From assembly GCF_963675165.1 (NCBI RefSeq), contig NC_087381.1:2852001-2916000 (forward strand): a DNA stretch of 64,000 bases, read 5' to 3'. Of this stretch, positions 33,301 through 43,213 are shown in pieces (the first letter of the stretch is position 1; each line of letters starts with the position of its first letter). The position numbers and the translations under genes were made by a program. Source of the DNA: Halichondria panicea. Its lineage: Eukaryota > Porifera > Demospongiae > Suberitida > Halichondriidae. The notes beneath the pieces are model-generated. The model was given only the letters and a program-made list of their open reading frames with translations, was not told the origin of the DNA and searched no databases.

Positions 33301-35975
33301 ACGGTATATGCTACATTTAGAACTAAACTATATAATAATTATAGGTGACATTTAGTGAGTTTTTCGTTTCGCCTTTTGGTCTCTATGCTCTGAAGGTGTA
33401 AGATAGTATTGATAAGTATATACGTACACGTAGCTACGTGTACATGTATGAGAACTCATTTCGCTACAGGACGAAAATACCCCACTCCTTGTTGCCTTAG
33501 AGAAAGGCCACATTGAGACTGCCCAGTTGCTGATTGACCAGCGAGCAGATGTGCACCTGTGTAATAAGGTATGTTCTTTTATAGCTAAACTGGAGTGTAT
33601 ACGATTATGGCGCCACATTTTCGAAGACCTATAGCTTTGATTTCGTGGATTTACATTTTCGAGAATAGCCCATTCACACTACTGGAAATAAACACATTTC
33701 GAGCAGGTCAACCCGCAAAAATTTTACAATAGTCAACACATGCAGTTTGCCCATTTGGTTTTTTAATCTCATGATCAGTAAGCATAATATAATTGTTGCT
33801 CTGTCTTTAGCCATCACAATGGCTGAAATTAAAGATCTACGCATGCTGTTGTTAAATTATGTACCTGTTGCGTAGCATTTTGGACTTTTATTATTTATAA
33901 TTATACGTAATAAACAGGAAGGAAATACACCACTCCTTGTTGCCTTGGAGAAAGGCCACATTGAGACCGCCCAGTTGCTGGTTGACAGGGGAGCAGATGT
34001 GGACCAATCTAACAATGTATGATCTAAACTGGCCTATTATGTCACGATTAATTTATACCAGATAATCAGTCAGCATTGTAATTGCTCAGTGTACATTGAA
34101 GCTACATAGCTTTTACGTATAGCTTAATTGTTTGCAAACTGGACCTCTGCTACATACAGGAAGGAAATACACCGCTCCTTGTTGCCTTAGCGAAAGGCCA
34201 CATTGAGACCGCCCAGTTGCTGATTGATGGGGGAGCAGATATGTATCATTGCAACAAGGTACGCGCGTTTCTTTTAGTGGCCCTCTGTTAAGGAGTTAAG
34301 TTTGCCAGATTTTTTAGAATCATATTTATTCAGTGTTTAAAAGACCTAGCAGTATACATGTAATTATGTCAAATGTGTGCAACATAAAATAGCCATGCAT
34401 GCATCAGTGTGCAATACTGGCAATAATTAGCGGACCACAAACTAATTTTGGACTTTTGCTATAATTATACAGGAAGAAAATACACCACTCCATATTGCCC
34501 TAAAGAAAGGCATCACTAAGACTGCCCAATTGCTGATTCACAGAGAAAAAAATGTGAACAGGTGTAACCTGGTACGTACGTCAATGTTCGTATTTGGCTC
34601 AGTTTACCATTTTACTGAATTGCCCACAGTATGGTAAATATACAGTAATAAATAGAGTCTACTTAAATTTGCTATAGGAAGGAAACACCCCACTCCACGT
34701 TGCCTGTGAGAATGGCGATACTAAGACTGCCCAGCTGCTGATTAAGAAAGGAGCAGTTGTGCACAAGTGTAACAAGGTATATGCATGTTCCTTCTAGAGC
34801 TGTTACTGATACATGTACGCGTAGCCCATCGTTAGAAATGGCAAGATTTAAGTCAGTTTAGCATAATTTGAGGTTTAATAAACATACGCATACGTAATTA
34901 TTGCCACGTACTACATGGATGATTGTATATAGCCATGCTACGTTAAGATCTATACGTACATACTGTATCACAGTACTAAGACATGTCAAAAGGCAATCCA
35001 GCTATAGGACCACGGATGCATGTGTATATCCATGATCACATATTGTTTTTTCAGGAAGGGAACACCCCACTCCATGTTGCCTGTAAGAATGGCCATAATG
35101 ATACTGCCCAGTTACTGATTGACAGTGGAGCAGATTTAAACAGACAGAACAGGGTGAGTTACATTTAAAGCTGGCCGAATAGGTATAATAATAACATTTA
35201 GCCATTATAATTATACAAGTCATGCAGTTTTCCATTTATTCTTTTGCCTTAACAATAATATAACACAATAATTTTGTCAAAAGTACATCTATAATTATGG
35301 TAGCTTATAATTATTGCCACGAGAAATTTTTTTTGCGTACATGCAGAAAGAGAACACCCCACTCCATGTTGTCTGTGAGAAAGGTCACACTGAGACTGCC
35401 CAGTTACTGATTGACAGGGGAGCAGATTTGCACCACTATAACAAGGTATGTATATTATACGTATGTTACTAAAATTAACGGCCCAATGTTAACTAAGTGT
35501 AATCACGATTATGTAGTATAGTACGTACATATTACAAATATATTAGCCAGTTCGCCATTTTGATCAGTGATTTCTTTACTTAATTGCTAGCCCTTGCGGA
35601 ATGACACACAGTTAGCTATGTATACACTTATGACACATTGTGCACCATGCATTAGATTCGTATTTTTTATCTGCATGGATCCAGCTAAGCAGGATACAAA
35701 CTACTTGTAATGTTGCTATACAGGAAGGGAATACAGCATTCCGTGTTGCCAGTATGAGAGGCGACACCATCATTACCCAGTTGCTGATTGACAGAGGTGT
35801 AAAAGAGGTGACTTAACTGCTGTAATTTATGTGTCCGTACATTTTACCATCATGCTTTTATACCAATTAATTCCTGTAGGCACAAGTTGAACCTGACACC
35901 ACCTTAAGTGACAAGCTCGAGTCCCTTCGAAGATTTAATTCCCACTCATCAACCTCAGGCTCTACTCCTGGTTAA
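30378..35975 (+). CDS. CARD-like/death-fold protein with 14 ankyrin repeats, 17 exons
   Basis: Exon 1 (30378-31639) starts [18 protein letters not shown]. Residues ~12-105 form a helical, CARD-like death-fold domain ending in [13 protein letters not shown]-containing linker follows, then a ~240-residue region with [19 protein letters not shown], of a type I associate with sponge ankyrin proteins. Exon 2 (31746-31875) is a Ser/Pro-rich linker. Exons 3-16 each encode about one ankyrin repeat, and exon 17 (35880-35975) gives the C-terminus ending in STPG. The sum is 952 residues in unbroken frame. Ankyrin repeats bind proteins and death-fold domains recruit other death-fold proteins, so an intracellular signalling or innate-sensing adaptor is a reasonable inference. 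The start is the first ATG after a TATATATA run, and upstream sequence is not coding. Confidence 0.85.
31924..35807 (+). other. Ankyrin exon array: one repeat per phase-0 exon (14 exons)
   Basis: Exons: 31924-32019, 32113-32211, 32348-32446, 32677-32775, 32913-33014, 33205-33303, 33470-33568, 33918-34016, 34160-34258, 34473-34571, 34678-34776, 35055-35153, 35347-35445 and 35724-35807. Twelve of the fourteen are exactly 99 bp or within one codon of it. The first and last are 96 and 84 bp. All introns here are phase 0 with ..AG|GA(A/T)GG.AA at the acceptor side. The consensus repeat is [20 protein letters not shown] followed by LIDRGADVN. Most repeats keep TPLH/TPLL and the GH(T/I)ETAQLLI helices. 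Exon 12 (HREKNVN) and exon 16 ([11 protein letters not shown]) are the most diverged. Confidence 0.85.
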
Positions 35976-36275
35976 AAATTGTGACCACCTGCACGGTTGA
36001 TTCATATTTTGTTGTGTGAGTTGTATGTAATAATTATACGCTCAATTTTGTATAAAATTTAATTATGTATAGCATAGATTTGAGCACAGATATATTTTTG
36101 TAGCATTTTATGTACACTGTATGTAACTATCATCATAGCCATAGTGTAGTTTTACATATGTTTTGTTTGTGTATAATTATTGATAATACAAAATTAATTA
36201 AAGAAACAACAATATTTAAAAGCAGATCACATGCAGTAACTACAAGGTTAGAGTTGTTCAACAGCTGCTATAGTG

Positions 36276-37185
36276 TCATTGGTGCTTGTGGTAGCGACGG
36301 TCTGGGCTGAATTCAAAAGTGACAAACAAATCACTCCCTTTTCTCACATGACCTTTGTAGAAGAAGTCTTCCTTCTTTTGCTCAAACACCCACTCATACC
36401 TGTATACAATATATTGTAGCAGCAATGCTTGCATGGTGCACATATAATAGTAATTATAGGGACAGGTATGGTAAGCAACTTTAGGAGCCAGATTGCTTCT
36501 TGTGCAGCCGGATGCATGCCATTCCAGGCCCAATTTTTGTTATTTTGGTTTGAGGAAACTTTTAAAGTAGCTGTTTGTATATAGTCTATACATAATTATT
36601 ATATACAGCAGTGCTAGCGAATGGTTACAAATCATCAGCACTGTGTAAATTGTATACAGTAGAATGGTATAATTATAGTTTTTACCCTTTTAATTTCTTC
36701 ACATCCTTACTGCTGAGCCCTTTGAACCACTCCTTGTCGACAGCAAAGGGATGGATAATGGTGGCAAAGTTTTGTGAAGCAGATATCATTACTGGCTTTT
36801 CCTTGGAGCCCCTGGGTCTTCGAATTCCTGTAGTGGATTTGTAGTTGAGAAATGTAACAAACTGCATGTTCAGTATATACAATTAAACAGCTAATTATAA
36901 GAACACATGATTATTGATGGCTTATATACCCAGAAATCTGTCCATGTTAAACTCCAGGATAACCTCTGGCCACTCTATTCTGATCTTTCCCTCCACACTA
37001 TAGTTCTCATAGGTGGCTGCTTGCTCAATAGCATCAATGAGCTCAACAGTCAATTCTTGGTCATCCTGCTTGAAAAATGGCTTCCAAGCATCAAAGTCCG
37101 TGATTGTCAGCACAGCACGGCCTCTCCCCATGAAGATTAGAGCCTGAGACTCCTGTTTAGCTTTCTCACTGCTTGTTTCTGCCAT
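36276..37185 (-). CDS. Conserved-looking protein of unknown family, three exons, 173 aa
   Basis: Exons on the minus strand: 37185-36930, 36827-36686 and 36399-36276, with GT-AG borders and continuous frame. The protein starts MAETSSEKAKQESQAL and has no signal peptide or membrane segment. It is rich in aromatic and charged residues: TDFDAWKPFFKQDD, IRIEWPEVILEFNM, then ATIIHPFAVDKEWFKGL and a C-terminal FFYKGHVRKGSDLFV.FEFSPDR. I do not recognise the family. The alternating hydrophobic stretches suggest a compact beta-rich cytosolic fold. Its 3' end faces that of the CARD/ankyrin gene, with only about 300 bp between the two stop codons (convergent). An intron-free reading is excluded by stops between exons. 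Confidence 0.65.
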
Positions 37186-37532
37186 AATATCACAGTTAAA
37201 GGGGCTGGTTTGTAGCACTGCTCCAAAAAGGGGGTGGGGCTGCCTCAAGTTTGCAGAGTGAGGGGCGTGGCCCAGCTAAGAAACCTTTGCTTGATCTTGA
37301 GTGGTCTCTTTGGTTTCCAGGCAGCATGAGCTGAGGTGACTGGAGTGGTACATGGTCTGCTGCAGGCCATCCACTGTTTATGGCATGCAGGCTCCAGGAT
37401 CCTGCTGAGGATGCTCCAACCATCATGCAGATACTCTCAGTCTCACCATGCACACATGCATGGTCCACATGCATGACTGTCCAGTGTAATGATCACAAGG
37501 TATTACCAGTAATTACAGTTCTATCTTGTACC

Positions 37533-37804
37533 TATAGTCTCGTGAGTCAGGCGCACCTCACAAAGAGGAACGTTTGATCATGAGCCGCCTGTACGTGAAG
37601 TCATGGAACATCTGCGCCACAGTAACTGCGCATGCATGTACGCTTTATTGCTGCCTCCTATTCAAGCCACATGATACTCAATCGTGAGAATCTCATTGGT
37701 CACATTAGCATCCCACCGTGGCCCATGAACTCGCGTAAAGAATGCCATGCATGCAACGTACGGTCTCCACCAGCTAGGGAGGGCGGCTGATTCATGAGAT
37801 TAGT
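37533..37804. mobile_element. Diverged copy of the CTCATGAATCAGCCGCACC-type element
   Basis: Left end CTATAGTCTCGTGAGTCAGGCGCACC, right end GGCGGCTGATTCATGAGATTAGTA. The interior keeps CTGCCTCCTATTCAAG, TCTCATTGGTCAC and CCATGAACTC blocks shared (inverted) with 22240-22330. Non-coding. Confidence 0.6.
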
Positions 37805-38280
37805 AGTGTCCATGTGTACATGTGTGTATAAGGTACTGTGTATAGACCGATTCAATGTGGCCACAATAATGACTCTTCCTCTTTCCCTTCAGCTCGAGCA
37901 TGTGTGTGATCTACCAGCGTGCAGCACAAGGATTAGGACGGGCTCGTGCACATAATTATCATGGCCAGTATGGGTTGAACTCGAGACTAACTTGTTCCTC
38001 TACCTCTGTGCTGTGGTGTGCATATATATAACGTTTTTGTTTTCACTCATTGTAATTATACTGACATACACGTTGAATTTTGCCCATATTGTTTTGGCCA
38101 TGTATATATACAGTCATCATTAATTGCAAAAAATAATTGTGGTATATATATATATACGCGTACGTACTGTATAAAATATTATAATTTATACTTCAGTCAT
38201 GGGTCATACAATAACAATCGTACGTGTATACATGTACACATATTATAGTAAAATAATAAAGTTCAACGTCGAATTCTAGC

Positions 38281-41200
38281 CTAAATTTTAGGCATTTTGT
38301 CATTTTCTAACAAGTTCAGAACTTGAATCATAGTAGGTCTGTTGTCGGGACTTTCTTGAGTGCAGTTATTAATCAGATTGTGGAATTGTGGATAGTCTCT
38401 TTCGACTTCTTCAAGCATGCCCCAATAATTCTCTTCTGATGGAAATGTCTTGGTGATGACCTCACATAACAAAACACCGTAGCTGTACACATCAATTTTA
38501 GTCGTTTGTGGAACTCGTTCTCGTCTGGGATTGTAGGCTCGAGGTATCACTTCAGGGGCAGAATAAAGAATACATCCTTCGCCTTTTGTCTGAGCCTGTT
38601 GCAGGAAGTTGGCTGAGCCGAGGTCAGAGACCTTCCCCTTCCAATGGTGGTTAGGCATTTGCTGGAGGAGGACGTTGGGAGCACTCACATCACGATGGAT
38701 GATGGGTTCGTAGCGCTGGTGCAGATAGTCCAAAGCTTGGGCAATGTCGATGAAGATCGAGAGACGGTTTTTTGGTACCAGTTGATTTGTCTCGTACGCT
38801 TGTCGGAGATTCATGTCCAGAAGCTCGGTGATGATGAGAGGAGGGGACTGGTCAAACACTGCCCCAATGAAATGCACCAGGTTGGGGTGTCGTACTTCAG
38901 CCAAGAGCCTCATTTCTCTCTGAAGTCTCTCCAGATTACGTGGGCTAACAATGGCAGCAAAGAGTCGCTTGACGGCCACGCTCACTGTTCCCTCCAGCAC
39001 CTCCCCCCACCCTCCAGTGCCAATCGTTCTCAACGTGTTCACTCTGTTGGCTGGAATTCTCCACACCTCTGTGTTGTGTGCCGCCAACTCTTTCGTCTTG
39101 CCTTCTAACTCCCTCACTAGAGCTGTGATTTGAGCAGACAGGTCAGCATCTCTTTGGTTGGCCTCAGCCAATTGACGATCCTTCTCTTGCAATTGTTGTT
39201 TCAGAGTCTCCACTTGGTCTTGAGAGGAGTGGTCGCTGGCCTCATGGACTGATGAGGAACGAGCAATTGCTTGTCTGATTTTTATCATCTTTTCACTGAG
39301 TCGCTGGGCGGAGCCTCTAGTGTCATTGTGGGCCACATCCACGAGAGTCCACTTTCCAGTCGAGGGTCCGGCAACAGACGCTGAGGGACCAGTCAACTCT
39401 GTATGGGTGATTAAGTAAGTAATAGTGTGCAATCAACGTGTACTGTTGCCGGCTATACATGTACCGATACTCACCAAATCTCAGTATGGTAGTCTCAGCA
39501 ACAGGCTTATGATTCTCTAGACAGCCTCCAAACATGAGGACCTCGGTGAGTCCTGGTCCCAGATTGGCGGTTGTAGTGGAGTGACCCCTACGTGGCTTCA
39601 CTGACTCGGGAGGCGTCCCCTGGGGCACAAGTGTAGAAATTGTGTGTAGTATTGTAACTTTTCAAGAAATATGATAATTATGTGCTTTATCGTATTACAT
39701 ATGCACTATTGACAATGTTTGCGACCATTATACAAACTAAAGTGTTTTTCGCTTGCAAAACTGTATAATTATAGAGAGGTGTCCATGTGTACGTATATAA
39801 ATGTGCGTATATCATATTTCATATAAGCATATTTAATAACAATTATGCTGATAGTTCTGAGACTCACCTTTGTCCACTTGCCAGCGTCAACGTCCAGTAT
39901 CCACATGTCCCCCAGTACCTTGTTGCCTTTACCCAGTCCTCCGTGTATCAGTAGTTGAGGTTGATCCTTGCCATAGTTCAGACAACAGGCAGCATGGACT
40001 GATCTCTCCACTGGCCATGGCTCTCCCTGTACTGGCTCTACCTTAGTGACCACCTACACACAATAAACGCGTACGGTAGTATTGTACATTTCAATGTAGT
40101 ACTAAAGTCTATTTGTGTTGAGGTTGACCTTCATGATGTTGTCATAACTTCGTCATAATTATACTTCACTGAAATTCAAAGCTAAAAAGCGCTATAGATA
40201 AGCTATAGATAAGCTTCAACCAGCTAAAAGTGCATTTTCTATGTAGAGTCCCTATGGCATACTTGTCAACCACATCAACCATAAATGAAGCCATAATTGA
40301 CAACATAACTTCCAGGGCCGAACTCAACGCAAACAGATTTTAATTCCAACTCACCATGCTCCTGAAGTCGAACAGGTAGACATCATTGGCGTAACAATCC
40401 CGGCCAGGTTGGGTTCCTCCAAAGAGGACTGCCCTATTTTGGTCTACCATGGTGAAACTGAAGTCAGCACAGGGAGGAGGTCTCTTTCCTCTGAGTTCAG
40501 GGGACGACCAGACACCTGCAAGTTGATGTGGTGTTTAGAGAACAATGTAATGTTACATCATGCATCCTTGTAACATTGAAAGAAATTGAATGTAGTTTCC
40601 TAATGACGATGAGAATCCGCTCACCAGTAGCTGATATATGTACCTTGTTAAGTGCATGCATGTACGCAATAGTGAAAGTGCACGTTGACGAAAGTTACCG
40701 TTTCGAACATCAAATAGATGAAACTCGTTCGTCCGTCCACTTCTATCAGGCTGTCCATTGCTGGTGAATGTTGATCCAGGTTGTGTGGGGCCCTCAATAC
40801 CGAATCCTCCAAAGCAGCCCAGAGTTATCTTATTCAAACAGACAAGTCCACAGCCATTCTTTTTAATAGGCCGACTACCAGAAGATCGAGCTTTGGTCCA
40901 ATGGAAAGTGTCAAGATCAAGCTTGTACATGTCATTGACGAAATCGTTCCCGTCATGACCACCAAAGATATGCAGGTAATGACCTACACAAACAGAGCAA
41001 CCACTCCACTCTCCAGGGGGTTGAGGTCCAGTGGTGGGCTTGAGGCTCCATTGCTCAGTGCTGGGATCAAATACAGCAATGATATTAGAACCCAGTCTGG
41101 AACAAAGCCCCCTCCATACGTAATGGCATTTGTCAGTTTTAGCAGAGAACAAACTACTACAAGGTGGTGGTTCGACCAAAGTATCCATTTCCTGCAGGAG

Positions 41201-41415
41201 TGACGTGCGCATGGCATGAGAAAACAAATTATAGAGTATTGCCTACAGTACAGGCCCATAATAATTATTGTCTTAATCAGACTTCCATAATTGGTTGTAA
41301 AGTACCATAGACTGTACAGTAGCATATAAGTAAGCACACTAGTAACAACCCACACTCTCAACTCACCGGCTCAGCGACTCTAGTAGCTAGCTTCAAGTCA
41401 AGTCCATAAACATTC
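38281..41415 (-). CDS. Kelch-repeat / coiled-coil / protein kinase fusion
   Basis: Exons on the minus strand: a possible 5' exon 41415-41367, then 41191-40699, 40515-40355, 40053-39868, 39619-39475 and 39398-38281. The last five sum to 2103 bp in frame, about 700 residues; the true start is uncertain. N-terminal kelch motifs: CVGHYLHIFGGHDGNDFVND, LGCFGGFG, AVLFGGTQPG..YANDVYLFD, LLIHGGLG..LGDMWILD, LMFGGCLE. A coiled coil (QVETLKQQLQEKDRQLAE..) leads to a kinase domain: GTGGWGEVLEG (P-loop), VAVKRL (lysine), REMRLL (helix C Glu), IIHRDVSAPNVLL (catalytic loop), SDLGSANF (DLG instead of DFG), YSAPEV. The catalytic residues are kept, so activity is likely. The kinase looks closest to the TKL/DDB-type kinases common in sponges. 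MITE 40103-40342 sits in an intron. Confidence 0.85.
40103..40342. mobile_element. MITE, TAAAGTCTATTTG family
   Basis: Begins TAAAGTCTATTTGTGTTGAG and ends CTCAACGCAAACAGATTTTA. Two further copies lie at about 56051-56295 and 57829-58096 with the same interior words (GACCTTCAT, AAAGCGCT, CAACCAGCTAAAAG, CATACTTGTC, AACTTCC.GGG). TA flanks on both sides. It lies in an intron of the kelch-kinase gene. Confidence 0.75.
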
Positions 41416-42340
41416 CTGCATGACATCAAAAATGACATTCAGAGCATTCAGCCCCTCCCACAAAAAGTACCTCATGAATAAATCATCTTAAATATTGTAC
41501 AAATGTAGCAATGTTCAACTAGGCTGCTAAATGTTCTGCCATGTCCAGAATGAACATGCATAATAGGGGCTGCGATACATGATGAGACCACACTCCATCT
41601 GGCCTGAGCTGTGGGTATGCCTGATGACGATCATTGGCCAGGGGTACGTAAACACTGCCTCCTCCGCCTATTAAAACAGTGGTTTGTGTGTGTGTGTGTG
41701 TGTGTGGGAGGGGGATGAGCAGAGAGAAACTTGTTAGTTAGTTACTGTAATTATATCACACTTACGTCACCACTAATTGATCTCATTGGTCAACAGCTGT
41801 ACGATATTAACATACAGCCCCAGGCATGCACAGTTTTCAATCAACTTTTTCAGCAAACAGAAAGGAGCCATGCTTGACGGTACAAGACTCTAAAGCGACG
41901 GCAGAAACACAAAAGCTGCTCTCCAACAACAAGATGGCTAAGCCTCCATGGGTCCATGGGAATAGTTTAGAACATTTTAGCCAAGAAGGGCTTGAAACTG
42001 CAGCAAGGGACGTCAAAAACGCTTGGACAAGGAAGCTCCTGTAGGAGACGACTTGTTGCTCAACGTACTAGCTCTTTGACAGCTACAAAATCCGGCATAG
42101 TTTGGCTCTTTTTACAGTATGCATTGTGGATTAAATTGTTGCTAGGGGGAGGTCCTTTTATAGTGCTGCAGTCACGACGTATATGTCAGATATACCACAC
42201 CTATATACTCTGAGGATATATATGCACCTCGTATATTCTCCGCTACCGTGGTTACATACCCCTCGGCTACGCCTGGAGTAACCACGGTAGCAGAGGATGA
42301 TATATATGGGTAGATATCCTCCTCGTAGGTGTGGTTAACT
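41416..42340. other. Gap with fold-back element, no supported gene
   Basis: A GTGTGTGT run sits at about 41682-41705. A foldback at roughly 42189-42338 has outer arms ATACCACACCTATA / GTAGGTGTGGT and inner arms CTACCGTGGTTAC / GTAACCACGGTAG. On the minus strand at 41630-41585 a short frame (GGGGSVYVPL.., ending ..DGVWSHH) might be a last fragment of the NUDIX remnant, but this is weak. The 72-codon plus frame at 41826-42044 has no recognised motif. Confidence 0.35.
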
Positions 42341-42344
42341 CCCA

Positions 42345-43000
42345 GTAGTCACAAGACCTACACTCAACCATTCCTTCACCTCAGCTGCGTGGATTGACTC
42401 TCAGCCTGCTGGCCCTCACCGCACCCTGCTCACCACTGGGAGGAGAGGTCACGGCGAGAAAATGAGTGGAGCTATTTTCCACATTTTCAAGGGAAATCCA
42501 ACTCCTCTTCTATCTCCCTCAGGGCTGTAGTAATGGGCGTGGCATCTCCAACATCTGCCACACCACTCAATCCCAGGCCGCACTTCATCAGAAGGCCCGT
42601 GAGGCTACCACACCACCAGGAAAAAACTGTACAAAAACAGAATTTTAACAAGGCATACTTTAGTATTGCAAGAGCTTGTACACTGACAAGACTACTAGCA
42701 AGACAACCTAGGGATTTTACATGTTACATGTTACAGGCGGTTGACCTACAAGCCATACTTCAATGCAGTACACATACCGGCGGGTACCCATTACAATCCA
42801 GACCTCAGTTGAGACGTGCATACTACAGACAAACAAAATGGATGCGGTTCACACAAAGGTCTCAGTCATCACCTGAGACAACTCAGGCTCTCGCCTCTGC
42901 AGAGTGAACCTCGGAGTGATATACAGGTACTAGATATCTCTTTCCACCGTTTAATACCAGGGGAACCAGCACAGCTGCCACCTTCCTATCACCCTCTGGC
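42345..43000 (-). pseudogene. Decayed NUDIX hydrolase (CoA-pyrophosphatase-like, NUDT7/8 type)
   Basis: Minus-strand fragments in several frames follow the order of a NUDT7/NUDT8-type protein. First DRKVAAVLVPLVLNGGKRYL (about 42996-42931). Then a degenerate Nudix box DATPITTALREIEEELDF (about 42550-42497), in which REIEEEL matches RExxEE and the usual Gly is Asp. Then a PL.FSP..PLLPVVS block (about 42475-42430), and finally AGxESIHAAEVKEWLSVGLV (about 42412-42352). Stops and frame changes separate them, so no full protein can be made. Living members cleave CoA and related nucleotides in peroxisomes or mitochondria. The 5' side faces the NDUFA12 start about 200 bp away, suggesting a formerly shared promoter. 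Confidence 0.45.
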
Positions 43001-43213
43001 CATTGTTCAACCTCTCCCTAGGCCCTGTGCTGTCTTGGTGAGCTTGGCTATCAACATGAGGTGGTTCCTGATTATCTGTTGATAGTTAACATGACGATCC
43101 ATTCCCGTTCGTTTACGGTAAAGGTCAATCACACAGCAAAAGTTGTTGTTCCCTTTGTTACCCACATTTATACCAAGTTCACGGACTGTGCTGTTCTAAA
43201 GAGTTATTAAGGA

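Noticed and set aside
38644-39108. Plus-strand open frame of 154 codons
   Set aside because: Antisense shadow of the kinase domain; no domain or splice support of its own.
40781-41203. Plus-strand open frame of 140 codons
   Set aside because: Antisense to the first main kelch exon.
43091-43207. Open reading on either strand directly before NDUFA12
   Set aside because: Both strands are open over about 110 bp, but neither gives a known motif or a consistent exon; left as promoter sequence.
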